A DNA stretch of 64,000 bases from Trematomus loennbergii (taxonomy: Eukaryota; Chordata; Actinopteri; Perciformes; Nototheniidae). A program made the position numbers and the translations under genes. Below are positions 20,997 to 30,489 of the stretch, in pieces (position 1 is the stretch's first letter; every line of letters starts with the position of its first letter). A model generated the notes under the pieces. It had not been told where the DNA came from. It did no database searches and saw nothing but the letters and a program-made list of their open reading frames with translations. Where the stretch lies: assembly GCA_012861695.1 (NCBI GenBank), contig JAAOOA010000460.1, positions 1 to 64,000 of the forward strand. The letters run 5' to 3'.

Positions 20997-21795
20997 TGCA
21001 TCTGTAGCCTGTTATTGTCTCATTATACCGCACTGTGAATGAATTCAAAGTAAATATAGAAGTCATCATGAACACATCTGTCCATCAGACAGAGGGCTGC
21101 TGTGCTCCTGTCATCATTAATGGACGTCTCTTTAAAATGACCGCTCAGAGGAGAGGAGTTCTCATTTCTCTAACCGCCTGCTGCTTCCCCTCCTCTCTCC
21201 TCGGTTCCCCTCCTCGACTCCGCTTGCATCTCCTGTGGGCGGGACTAAGACACGAGGATAGGAGTCGAGGATAGGAGTGATAGGAGTCGAGGAGGGGAAA
21301 TTAGAGTATTGAGAAACCTCTAGAGCAGGGTTTTCAAAGTGTGGAAGGTGAGCCTCCCCTCAGAGAACATAAGAACAGCCGCGCCCCCCTCCCAATTATT
21401 ATTGCTATTATTATTATTATTGTTGTTGTTGCTATAATGCAGGGGTATTCAATTGCATTTCAAAGAGGTCCAGTAAGATCAAATGAAGACTGTTTCTCTC
21501 CTCTTGTCTCGTCTCTGTGTGTGTTTGAATCTATCGTGCTGACTCACTGACTGCACCGATGTGATTGGCTGAGTAGCGTCACCTCCTTAAAGCCTTAAAC
21601 AATAACTTTTTAAACATTTTTATCTTTATGTTTTAAACATATTGTATAAAACTCCCCCACTACTTGGACTATTCCTTGCACCCCTCTAGAATAAGCCCGA
21701 ATGGTCTCAACTTATAACAAGATCGCAAGGACACTGGGAGCGATCGGACAATTGAGTGTTGTTCAGTGTGTTGTGGAACATGCGTGTGCGTGCTG

Positions 21796-22649
21796 AAGTA
21801 AAAATATGATTCTAAACTGTAGTGAAGTAAACATGTATTATTTGAATTGTATTTTAGTGAACATGTATTGTTTGAACTGTTTTAAGTAATCACATATATA
21901 GAAATTATATTCTCACTTACAACTCACTGACCCAGAGATCCTGTTACACACACGTGCACCTCCCTTTTCACCAGCACACACACACATATTCTTTTCAAGG
22001 TTCTTTATGGGCATCATTATATTTGTGCACAAGGTTTAATTGTATGAGAAAGAATAGTTTATGTGAAAGATGCCATGGGAAAGTAAGGGAGTGGATATCG
22101 GGGCAGAGATAAGATTGACTTTGACCTTGTGGAACCTTAGAATCTCACGTTCTGGTCAGAACTCTGATTCGCTGTATTGAACCCGACCAGAAGTGAATCC
22201 AACCAGTAAAAACACCTGGGGGATGTGAGCAGCTCACACAGCTCCTCCTCACGGACTCTCTAATTCGCTTCGGAGTAAAATGGGAAGGAAAAATGAACAC
22301 ATCTCCGCCCCAAAATATGAATATGAATACTGTTGTTTTTTAATGTAAAATGCTTTCTTGTTTGGTGAGTTGGCTGGTCCCGATATCTGTGTCCGCATCG
22401 CATCACAAACCTGAAGTCAATTCTTCTTGTTTGATGAGTTGGCTGGTCCCGACACCTGTATCCGCATCGCATCACAAACCTGAAGTCCGGAGTACTCTGT
22501 AAAACTTGTATACGTGTTTTGTTTCCTAGCAGTAAACTCAGATAATTGTTATAACTTTTGATTCCGGTGTTTTCAATTCCTTTCTTTATTAAATAGAGAT
22601 CAGCCTCATCCAACGAACGGCGCGTAGCAGAGGGGGGGCTATCAGCCAC
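21796..22649 (+). repeat. 5' LTR of endogenous retrovirus 1
   Basis: It matches 26,048-26,876 along its whole length, from AAGTAAA...ATATG to CTATCAGCCAC. It has a TATATAGAA box near 21,893 and an internal duplication of about 70 bp (22,359-22,490; GAGTTGGCTGGTCCCGA occurs twice). No clear flanking target duplication is found, so the exact ends are uncertain by a few bases. Confidence 0.85.
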
Positions 22650-22810
22650 AAGAGGAGAGACACGCGACCTCCAACTAATTATTTGGAACGACCGAATCTC
22701 ATCACAACTCTTGCTGTGGGGTTAATCAGGCTCATTAAACGTGACGATAAAGAGATTTTGTTGACTGGGTTCCGACTCCTTGCCTGAAGCCGCAATCTCC
22801 GTAAGGGGGT

Positions 22811-23094
22811 TGTAGAAGCTTGCTTCAGGAAGTTACGCTATCTGTTGAAATATACATCGTGTTAAGGAATCATTCTTATAATAATAATAATTCTAGACCT
22901 TTTAGGTCTAGCATAGAGAGAGGTTATTCAGAATTGACGTGGCAACTCTACCGTGTAGTCAGAACCTCTGACTCTTTGATTTGTGATGTCAATCCTCCGG
23001 CCGAATACTCTGAATAAACCCATCAGTGTTTGACATCAAAGCTCAACTCTCACCGTGTCTCCTTCCTGAGTCGGTGACTCCATGCATTACTACA
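22811..23094 (+). repeat. Possible second, unrelated LTR fragment
   Basis: It begins TGTAGAAGCTTGC directly after a purine tract (GTAAGGGGG) and ends GCATTACTACA, so TGTAG and CTACA form an inverted pair. A polyadenylation signal GAATAAAC lies near 23,014. No target duplication is found. It may be the 3' LTR of another retroelement captured here. Confidence 0.4.
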
Positions 23095-23099
23095 CAGAA

Positions 23100-24085
23100 G
23101 TTTCCTCCACAATCGCACAATAAAAATTGCCTGACTTATGGGGATAAAATGTGTGTAAAACTGCAAACATAATTTAAGAACACCACTCTGTACACAGTAC
23201 ATACTGTACACAGAGATAGAATTCAGATAGTACAAAGTCTGTATAAGGGAATAGACTCTGTGTGATTTTTTAAGTCAAATCTGTGTAATAATTGAGAAAA
23301 TAATTGACACTAGTGGAGATAGATTTGAGTATCAGTGAGCGGGGACAAGTTCATTCGTGGTCAGCTGCTGCCCTCTGGTGGCGAACAGGGAGTGTTACAA
23401 TATTCTAAATTACACACTGAAAATTTAGAATTAAAGACAATAATTGCCCAGTATTTAAATAAATACAAACGAACACGTATCAACATAAGTCAGATAATAT
23501 AAACGAGGTCAATCATGGAAGGAGATTTTGAAAAAATTATATAAGCGTTCCAATTTCCGGAAGCTTCCGCGAGCAACTGGTCAGGTGCTACCATCTGGTG
23601 GCCAATAGGGTGTGGCACAAAACAAACAGACTAATGATAAATTAAGGTTTGGCTCCATCTGCTGGACATATGTATATTATATTATTTTTAGAATTTGAAC
23701 GAGAAGAACAGTGGATGTCGTTAGTGGGATCAAACTGGGGACCGGAAGAAGGCTGACATTTAATGACTGATATATAAGTAATAATAATATATAATATATA
23801 GCTGATATTTAATAACTGATGTATAAGGCTCGATATTTCTGAAAATAAGAACACCGTCAACGGCATTCTATTTCAGAAAAAGGGGGGATAGGATATACAT
23901 CAGGCAATATGTATGTGAGATTATTACGTTTTTAAGAGAAATTTATCAATTTAAAATACTAGTTTTGGTTATTTTTTGTTTTGTTTGTTTGTTCCTTTTT
24001 TGTTCGTTTTGTTTTATTTTTGTTTATTTTTTATTTTTATTTTTTTTATTTTTTGTTTATTGTTTTCTGCATAGTCTCTTGTCCA
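23100..24085. other. No gene recognised
   Basis: Non-coding, AT-rich interior of the defective retrovirus. It includes two dispersed CTGCCCTCTGGTGGCG / CTACCATCTGGTGGCC strings and a T-rich tract (23,960-24,070). Confidence 0.4.
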
Positions 24086-24189
24086 CACTCCAGTCTAGTT
24101 GGTGGCGGTAATGCACCTACAAGTTGGTTTGCCAACCGCCAATAAACACTAAAGAAGTAGAAGAGATGAGTTCAAAACCATATTTCCAG

Positions 24190-24480
24190 CAACTTAAGGG
24201 CTTGGTATGAGACTTCTCCACACAGGTTGCTGACGCCAAAGGGGGACCCGAGAAACACGAGGCCAACACAGCAGAGTTCGTCTGGCTGAAAGTCATCAGG
24301 CCTAAGTGACTCAACCCCAGGTTTTCCGGCCCCTACCGAGTGACCCAAAGGACCTCCCATGCCGTCCGCCTAGAAGGAAAGGGAGACAACTGGTACCACT
24401 GGAGCCAGTGTGCGGTCGGGAAAAACACCTGCGAGGACCCTAGACGACATCAGGACAGATCTGGCCCTCGTCAAGGCAGT
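24190..24480 (+). pseudogene. Retroviral integrase C-terminal remnant
   Basis: Translated on the plus strand, the stretch contains EFVWLKVIR, then a stop, then FSGPYRVTQRTSHAVRLEGK and WYHWSQC. This resembles the SH3-like C-terminal part of gammaretrovirus-type integrases, where a GPF/Y-V-x-T-x-A-V-x-V/L-E-G pattern is known. The catalytic core is absent and an in-frame stop splits the fragment. It is therefore non-functional. Confidence 0.65.
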
Positions 24481-24820
24481 CGACCCAGGAGGCGCCATCA
24501 GCGGACCGGAGGAGGAGGATCGGGAGGACATCTCTCCAGCAGTCGACCCGGAAGCCGCCATCAGCGGGCCGGAGGAGGAGGATCGGGAGGACATCTCTCC
24601 AGCATCGACCCGGAAGCCGCCATCAGCGGGCCGGAGGAGGAGGATCGGGACATCTCTCCAGCATCGACCCGGAAGCCGCCATCAGCGGGCCGGAGGAGGA
24701 GAATCCAGAAGACATCTCTCTAGCAGGCAGCCCAGAAGCCGCCGTCAGCGGGCTGGGGGGACAAAGACACGGCAAACCAAGACGGCACAGAGAACTCCAC
24801 TTCCCGCTGAAACAGGTTGA
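24410..24820 (+). pseudogene. Retroviral frame with acidic 21-residue tandem repeats
   Basis: The open frame follows the integrase remnant and encodes DPEAAISGPEEEDREDISPA-like units, each of 63 bp. Two units are in phase; the third and fourth lose one to four bases, and the frame then switches to an Arg-rich reading (RKPPSAGRRRR). I know no domain with this repeat. It could be the end of a pol frame or an accessory region whose length changes by slippage. Confidence 0.5.
24479..24760. repeat. 63-bp tandem repeat, 4.5 copies
   Basis: Units begin at 24,479 and 24,542, with slightly shorter units from about 24,605 and 24,664. Each has GCCATCAGCGG, CCGGAGGAGGAGGATCGG and ACATCTCTCCAGCA. Confidence 0.9.
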
Positions 24821-24874
24821 TATAGCCGGTGTGGAACTTTGTCTGAACAATCCATTTTTTGGAGGAACTTTCAA

Positions 24875-24975
24875 CTTTATTTTTATATTCCCATTTGTTT
24901 AAGGGATTTGTATTTTTATATTCCCATTTGTTTAAGGGATTTGTATTTTTATATTCCCCCATTTAAGGGATTTGT
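24875..24975. repeat. Short tandem repeat, three copies of about 33 bp
   Basis: TTTTTATATTCCCATTTGTT and TAAGGGATTTGTA recur three times, the last copy shortened. Confidence 0.8.
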
Positions 24976-25287
24976 TTATTTTTATTCTACAGAACTATGT
25001 GTTAAAGGTTCCAGGAAATATTGAAGGGTTCTTTTGGGCAGACTACTGACATATGTGGGGACCCACATTTACCATTAAAAACCTATCGCTTAAAATCAAT
25101 CACTAACCAAGTTGGAGTAACTCCTGTTTTACTTTCCAAATAGGCCCTTTTATCATTACTCAACATCTGGACGAGGGTAGATGTCTATTTAAATACTCCT
25201 CGTACTCAAGAGGGTTTTGGCATATCTGGGTCTCAATCTCCCTCAGGGGGCACGTTTTGTATTCTGGGGAACCAAGGTACGATCGCA

Positions 25288-25557
25288 TTGACCATTGGTA
25301 ATATACGGTTTAAAGATACCAGAAGAATTGGAGCTAACAGCATAATTATGTACGGGCACTGGAGAATGGTAGCGGGCCTGGGCCTCCTACTTACCATTAT
25401 GGTAACGATAATTTTCATTGTCTGTAAAACTAATGATGTTCTTTCTCCAACTCTCGCCCCAGAGGAAGAGATAGTAAGGACCAAAAGAGGGACTAGAGTA
25501 GCGAGCCTTATGTCCCAAAAAGAACCTTCACTCTCCAAGAAGGTAGCGACGGAATAG
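25288..25557 (+). pseudogene. Retroviral envelope leader-like segment with one membrane span
   Basis: An 89-codon frame has a hydrophobic run VAGLGLLLTIMVTIIFIVCK at residues 28-47, preceded by a short basic/polar part and followed by an acidic then basic segment (EEEIVRTKRGTR). Its position between integrase and envelope-tail remnants suggests the N-terminal leader of an envelope or an accessory membrane protein. The usual surface-subunit body is missing downstream. Assignment is by context only. Confidence 0.45.
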
Positions 25558-25660
25558 TGGACATAGATCTGTGCGCAATCGCCCCATGTTCCAACTCTGA
25601 CAAATCATACTCAGGTCTCGCTAAATATGTCTGCCTCACCCCAACAGTCTTCTAATTTCT

Positions 25661-25987
25661 GTGGCTACTTTTATTGCCATTTTAGTGACATGTGGTTGTT
25701 GTTGTGTGCCTTGTATCCGCTCATTGTGTGTTAGACTCATCAGTTCCACCATTGAGGGAAAAGCTGCCCCTTCCCCTTCGTACCAAATGCCCTTGTTGGC
25801 TTATGCGTCGGAGGGGGAAGAGTACGATGACTCAGCCGACAAGGACGAACTTTTTAACATATTTTTCTCCCTCCACTGTCATAAGAAGTTGTTGTGGTGG
25901 ACTGTTCCTAAAGGTTTAAAGTGCTCTAAATCCCAGCTTCTGATGGATTTATATAAATGTTGGGACAGACACAGTAGAAAAGAATGA
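25661..25987 (+). pseudogene. Retroviral envelope transmembrane-subunit C-terminus
   Basis: The frame starts in a hydrophobic span (MATFIAILVTCGCCCVPCIR) and continues as a cytoplasmic tail with acidic and basic patches, ending in SRKE. A cysteine cluster of the CCCxPC type at the inner edge of the membrane anchor is characteristic of gamma/epsilon-type retroviral envelopes. The ectodomain, fusion peptide and surface subunit are missing. It is a remnant. Confidence 0.65.
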
Positions 25988-26047
25988 CAGTGGTTATGTT
26001 TCAAATGCTATATGTTGATCTCGTGAGGTGAGATCAAAAGAGGGATT

Positions 26048-26876
26048 AAAGTAAACAGATATGGTTCTAAACTGTATTGAAGTAAACATGTATTATTTTG
26101 AATTGTATTTTAGTGAACATGTATTGTTTGAACTGTTTTAAGTAATCACATATATAGAATGTATTCTCACTTACAACTCACTGACCCAGAGATCCTGTTA
26201 CACACACTACACCTCCTTCACCAGCACACACACACATATTCTTTTCAAGGTTCTTTCTGGGCATCATATATTGTGCACAATGTTTTGTCTGGAAAGAATA
26301 GTTTTGTGAAAGATTCCTGGGAAAGTAAGGGAGTGATATCGGGCAGAGATAAGATTGACTTTGCCTTGTGAACTTAGAATCTCACGTTCTGGTCAGAACT
26401 CTGATTCGCTGTATTGGACCCGACCAGAAGTGAATCCAACCAGTAAAAACACCTGGGGGAGTGAGCAGCTCACACAGCTCCTCCCACGGACTCTCTATTC
26501 GCTTCGGAGTAAAATGGGAAGGAAGAAGTAACACATCTCCGCCCCAAAATATGAATATGAATACTGTTGTTTTTTATGTAAAATGCTTTCTTGTTTGCTG
26601 AGTTGGCTGGTCCCGATACTGTGTCCGCATCGCATCAAAACCTGAAGTCATTCTTCTTGTTTGATGAGTTGGCTGGTCCCGACACCTGTATCCATCGCAT
26701 CACAAACCTGAAGTCCGGAGTACTCTGTAAAACTTGTATACGTGTTTTGTTTCCTAGCAGTAAACTCAGATAATTGTTATAACTTTTGATTCCGGTGTTT
26801 TCAATTCCTTTCTTTATTAAATAGAGATCAGCCTCATCCAACGAACGGCGCGTAGCAGAGGGGGGCTATCAGCCAC
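26048..26876 (+). repeat. 3' LTR of endogenous retrovirus 1
   Basis: It follows a purine tract (AAAAGAGGG) at 26,036-26,044. It matches the 5' LTR but has many scattered single-base losses. The pattern could be age, or uncorrected indel errors of long-read assembly. Confidence 0.85.
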
Positions 26877-27171
26877 CAATAGGTGTTCTGCTCCAACAGT
26901 GCATGAAAATATACCACACACCCAATTACAATAGCATGTTCAATTCACTACCCTGGAAGTTAATAAAGTTGTTAAGTTGGAACAGCCTGTGGACAGCCGT
27001 TCTTCCTTGCATGTCAGTCGCCGACACCTTCTTACAGAGGACAGGCAAATCTAGCTGCAGCACGACCCGTATAATTTCACACACCGTGTTCTCACACATA
27101 TTTTTTAAACATTTTTTACATTTTCAACATCGTGGATACATCCTTATATGCTCCCGGCAACACACTGAACG

Positions 27172-27411
27172 TCAACTTTGCCTCCTTATTACACTCACCC
27201 CTACTTTAGTGGGAACAATGAGTCTGTGTCTTTGATGCACACAGGAATAAACGCAGATCATCCTCTGGCTGCAGCCTTGACCGGCACTTACTTTAATCAG
27301 AGTCAATGCGGAAAACCCGCACTCACACAGGTAGGTGGAGGTGAAGGGAATGAGCACTTTTACAGCCTTTTTGGCGAGGTGGGGGAACCCACAGTCTCCA
27401 CAGACAGCCAA
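27172..27411 (-). pseudogene. hAT transposase C-terminal (dimerisation) remnant
   Basis: On the minus strand the frame includes [19 protein letters not shown] followed by [10 protein letters not shown]. This is the signature of the hAT C-terminal dimerisation region as seen in ZBED5-like proteins. The strand and position agree with the right end of the hAT element at 27,530. The catalytic core is not found; most of the gene was lost or displaced by the retrovirus. Confidence 0.7.
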
Positions 27412-27904
27412 AAGTGTGCAAGTGTCACTTTACTCGTCTTTTTCTCGTTGTTCTTTTTCTCAAGCTGCGCCTCCCCTGAAGCTCTCTGGCGCCCCCAGGG
27501 GAGGCGCGCCTCACACTTTGAAAACCGCTGCTCGAGAGTGTGGTGTTACTGCTTTACTGATATCTGGTTGTCTGGTTTGTGTTCAGTGCTGTCCTCCCTG
27601 TTCTGCTGCTCGACAGACTCAGGTCAGTACGCCAACCTGCAGCCGGTCAGACTGGAATACATTCAACTGTATTGTCATTGCAATTCCACAATATGGAGAG
27701 ACATTCAGACATTTTCACTTATTTTGGCTTTACTGCGATTTGGATATTAAACGAGTCCATATTGGGATTTAGATAACCAGTTGACCCATTTCTCCTGAGG
27801 TTAGCGTGACAGAAGCTAACGAGCTAAAGGGTTTATCAGTGACTCCATACTGCTGTGAACTTTATTCTGGAATGTGACTCCCAAAAGATCTCAGATATTT
27901 GAAG

Positions 27905-28225
27905 ATTTATTACATGTGCCAAGTGGGCACATGTAATAGGACTGTTTTAGGTACTAAAGCGCTGCTCCTCTAGCTTGGAACACTATGCAAACATTTTTTA
28001 AACTGAGCATTTTGGTTCCCTTGCATCATTTTAAAGCATGGCTGGATGAAATGTTATTAGATACCTGTCATTGTGAATAGGTTGCTAATTTATACCCCTG
28101 TAATTATGTTGTGATTGTCCTTTTTGTTTTCTGTTGATTTTATGTGTAACCAATGTACTGCAGGTCTCCCTTGAAAAAGAGATCGTTGATCTCAATGGGA
28201 TTTTTCACCTGGTAAATACAGGCTA
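27905..28225 (+). mobile_element. 5'-truncated LINE copy with an inverted 5' junction
   Basis: This is the same 3' end as the LINE at 1,025-2,605, on the opposite strand. It includes CGCTGCTCCTCTAGCTTGGA and AGATCGTTGATCTCAATGGG. At its 5' end ATTACATGTGCC and GGCACATGTAAT flank AAGT (27,909-27,937), which looks like a twin-priming inversion scar. The insertion removed the start of the Ig1 exon of the pseudogene. Confidence 0.8.
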
Positions 28226-28661
28226 AAGAAAGATGAACGTGTCTCTCTGAGATGTGAGGACGCCTCTGATGGGTGGACTGTGAGGAGAAACACGAGCAGG
28301 GAGAGAAGAGCTGAGTGTGAAGACTGGGGAAGATCTGCTGGTTCCTCCTGTACCATCAGCTTGCCTGACCCTGTGGACAGTGGATTCCACAGAGGGATCC
28401 ACCAGTAACACCATCACCATCACCGTCTCTGGTAAGATCAGCCTCTCTGTTTCCTCATCAATACTAACAATAATTTAAGAAGTTCATCAGAAAGAGGAAG
28501 CTGGACGACCTCAGAGCTGCTAGCTTGTGCTAACCACAGGGTAAACACACATTCTCACACAGCACAACACATACTATCATCCACTAAAATACTCCAGTCT
28601 CATACTTTAGGGACTGGCAAACACTGATTTTTTCGTTTAATATTGTTCTATATTATCATAC

Positions 28662-29053
28662 TTTAAAGGTGGGGTAGGTAATTTTGGAGAAACCAGCTAG
28701 AGTGTGCAAGAATTTGAAAATACACAACCGGAAAAAATCTGCCACTTCCTTACAGAGCCCCTCCTCCAACACACACGAACGCGCACATGACCAATGAGGG
28801 CACGGGATAAGTTTGTGCACAGATGGAAGGCTGACAGGCAGGTAGGCCATCCAGTTATTTTAGCCGGGCCGGCTCAGATGATTGGTCGTGCTTTTTACAG
28901 TACTACGGCTTCCACAGATGATATTTTGTTATAGATTTTTTTGTCAAAGCACTTAAGATATTCATTGCTATCGGGATGTTAAGAGCATTCCATGGAATAT
29001 AACAAAAAGTGTATCTCGAGCCGGTTTCTCAAACTCACTTACCCCACCTTTAA
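28662..29053 (-). mobile_element. AAAGGTAGGGTAGG MITE, copy 2
   Basis: Reverse orientation relative to copy 1, with TTTAAAGGTGGGGTAGG at one end and CCCCACCTTTAAG at the other. It lies in the intron between Ig1 and Ig2 of the Fc-receptor-like pseudogene. Confidence 0.85.
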
Positions 29054-29440
29054 GAGAAAATGTTGAAATCACTGTGTGACGTCTTCTCTGGTTTCCACTT
29101 CAGCAGCTGAAAAGGACAATAAGGAACAAATATTATGATCAATTTAATCTAATTTTATTAAGAGTTTATCCTGTGTGACGGACCCAGAGCCTGTGGCCTG
29201 TTATGGCGCATTTCCACTACACGGCCTCGCTCGGTATGGCTAGGCCTCATTAGGAATGGCTCACTTTATGGCGCATTTCCATTACAGTTTAGGAACTGGG
29301 GTAGTATCTATAGTAACGCAGTGTAGGTGAAGCCATGACGTCATCTTCAATGAGAGCCCCAGAAAAACACACAGCCGTTAGCTGTTAGCACTCAGAGCTC
29401 ACAGTTCCTCATATATGTTCAGAAACTAGACAAAAGTTAA

Positions 29441-30401
29441 AGGGGACCTATCATGCAAAATGCACTTTTGTACGTCTTTTATACATGAATATGTGTCCCC
29501 GGTGTTCCAGGGAACTCACCAAGTGTCAGAAAACACAACCCTCTCTATTTTCCTCCATACCCAAATCTCTAAAAAAGGGGCTGCAACGGATCTGATAAAA
29601 ACTGATCTAGATTTGAACACTGTCCTGACGTCAGGACGGTGGCGCTACGGCTATTGGGCCAACTCTCCACCTATCAGGGGAATGTGGGGTTGGGCCACGG
29701 CCGGCCATTGCCACTCGAAAGCGCTGGAGACGCTGTAGTACATATGCCAGGCCTGTAAGTGGCGCTGTAGTCTGCCACAAAAGCAGCGAAGAAGTCTTGG
29801 TTACCATGGTTACCCTTCTGTTTATTCTCCGCTGTGGCTTTCTTTCTCCCTCCCCGAGGCAAGCGTTTGCTCCCGCTGCTTTAATTCAATGCAATCCCTC
29901 CCCGTCGAGGCAAGCACTGTAATTCTCTCCGGTTAGTCCACCAGCAGATGACAAACACCCACCTCTCCGCCTCTTCCAAGGAACGAGGGGACCGTGCGGC
30001 AGAGTTTCAGTTTCAGTTTCTTTCGCCGGTCAAGATGTCCGTTAAAGTTTAAATCTTCCGGACAAAATTAGAAAAGTGCCGGTCAAAGGTCTTCTTTGTT
30101 ATTTATTGAGCTTTAAAACAAATGAATAACGACTCTATATAATAAAACACGGAGGACGGAGATCTCTTTTTCTCCCCCTCTTCTGACAGCCCAGCAGCTG
30201 ATCAGAGCACGTCTCCCCTCTCCTGCAGGGGGGCGTGGTCAGCAGAATCAGACCCGTAGACAGCAAACAGCACATGAGCGAAATGAGGCATGGCTAAAAT
30301 GCATGATCTGTTTGGTATTTTGAAAACAGAAACGTATAAATATATCTTATATAGGTATGGCCCTACAATATATCATTTAAATATAGCATGATAGGTGTCC
30401 T
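29441..30401 (+). mobile_element. piggyBac-type MITE, copy 2 (961 bp)
   Basis: TTAA flanks on both sides (29,437-29,440 and 30,402-30,405). The outer parts match copies 1 and 3. An extra segment of about 500 bp (roughly 29,760-30,270) is absent from the other two, so this is either a longer ancestral form or one with an internal insertion. Confidence 0.8.
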
Positions 30402-30489
30402 TTAAAGTACAAACCACAGACTGCCTGTGTCATGGCGAATACAGTCGCTGGTTTATTTATGTCTGTATAGGCCGTTGTTGTGAGTGTGG

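Larger units (their letters stand above)
16092..21320. mobile_element. TIR element with GAGGTTTCTCAATACTCTAA ends, carrying nested insertions
   Basis: The left end begins GAGGTTTCTCAATACTCTAA and continues with a CTCCTCGACTCC repeat. The right end is the reverse complement. Internal sequence (16,140-16,397 and 19,634-21,290) matches 14,030-15,450. A 3.2-kb element is inserted at 16,398. No transposase is recognisable, so this looks like a non-autonomous element that carries satellite arrays. Confidence 0.7.
21796..26876 (+). mobile_element. Defective endogenous retrovirus 1
   Basis: Two direct long terminal repeats (about 854 and 829 bp) bound a roughly 3.4-kb interior. The interior keeps only pieces: an integrase C-terminal stretch near 24,190-24,420, an acidic tandem-repeat frame (24,410-24,820), a leader-like hydrophobic segment (25,288-25,557) and the C-terminus of an envelope transmembrane subunit (25,661-25,987). 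I see no gag and no reverse transcriptase. The pol/env arrangement and the CCC cluster in the tail suggest a gamma/epsilon-type retrovirus; this is inference from motifs. It cannot be functional. Confidence 0.8.
21326..27530 (-). mobile_element. hAT transposon (6.2 kb) with a retrovirus nested inside
   Basis: The left end is CAGGGTTTTCAAAGTGTGG and the right end is the reverse complement of CAGCGGTTTTCAAAGTGTGA. The flanks CTCTAGAG (21,318-21,325) and CTCGAGAG (27,531-27,538) are 8-bp target duplications with one mismatch. A transposase C-terminal remnant is on the minus strand at 27,411-27,172. A defective retrovirus (21,796-26,876) occupies most of the interior. The right end lies about 50 bp upstream of the mini-exon of the Fc-receptor-like pseudogene. 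Confidence 0.85.

Noticed and set aside
22260..22649. 129-codon minus-strand frame, partly repeated at 26,635-26,841
   Set aside because: Lies inside both LTRs of endogenous retrovirus 1 and owes its internal repeat to an LTR duplication.
24340..24874. Alternative Arg/Gly/Ser-rich frames on both strands
   Set aside because: Out-of-frame readings of the 63-bp repeat; the acidic frame is preferred because it follows the integrase remnant.
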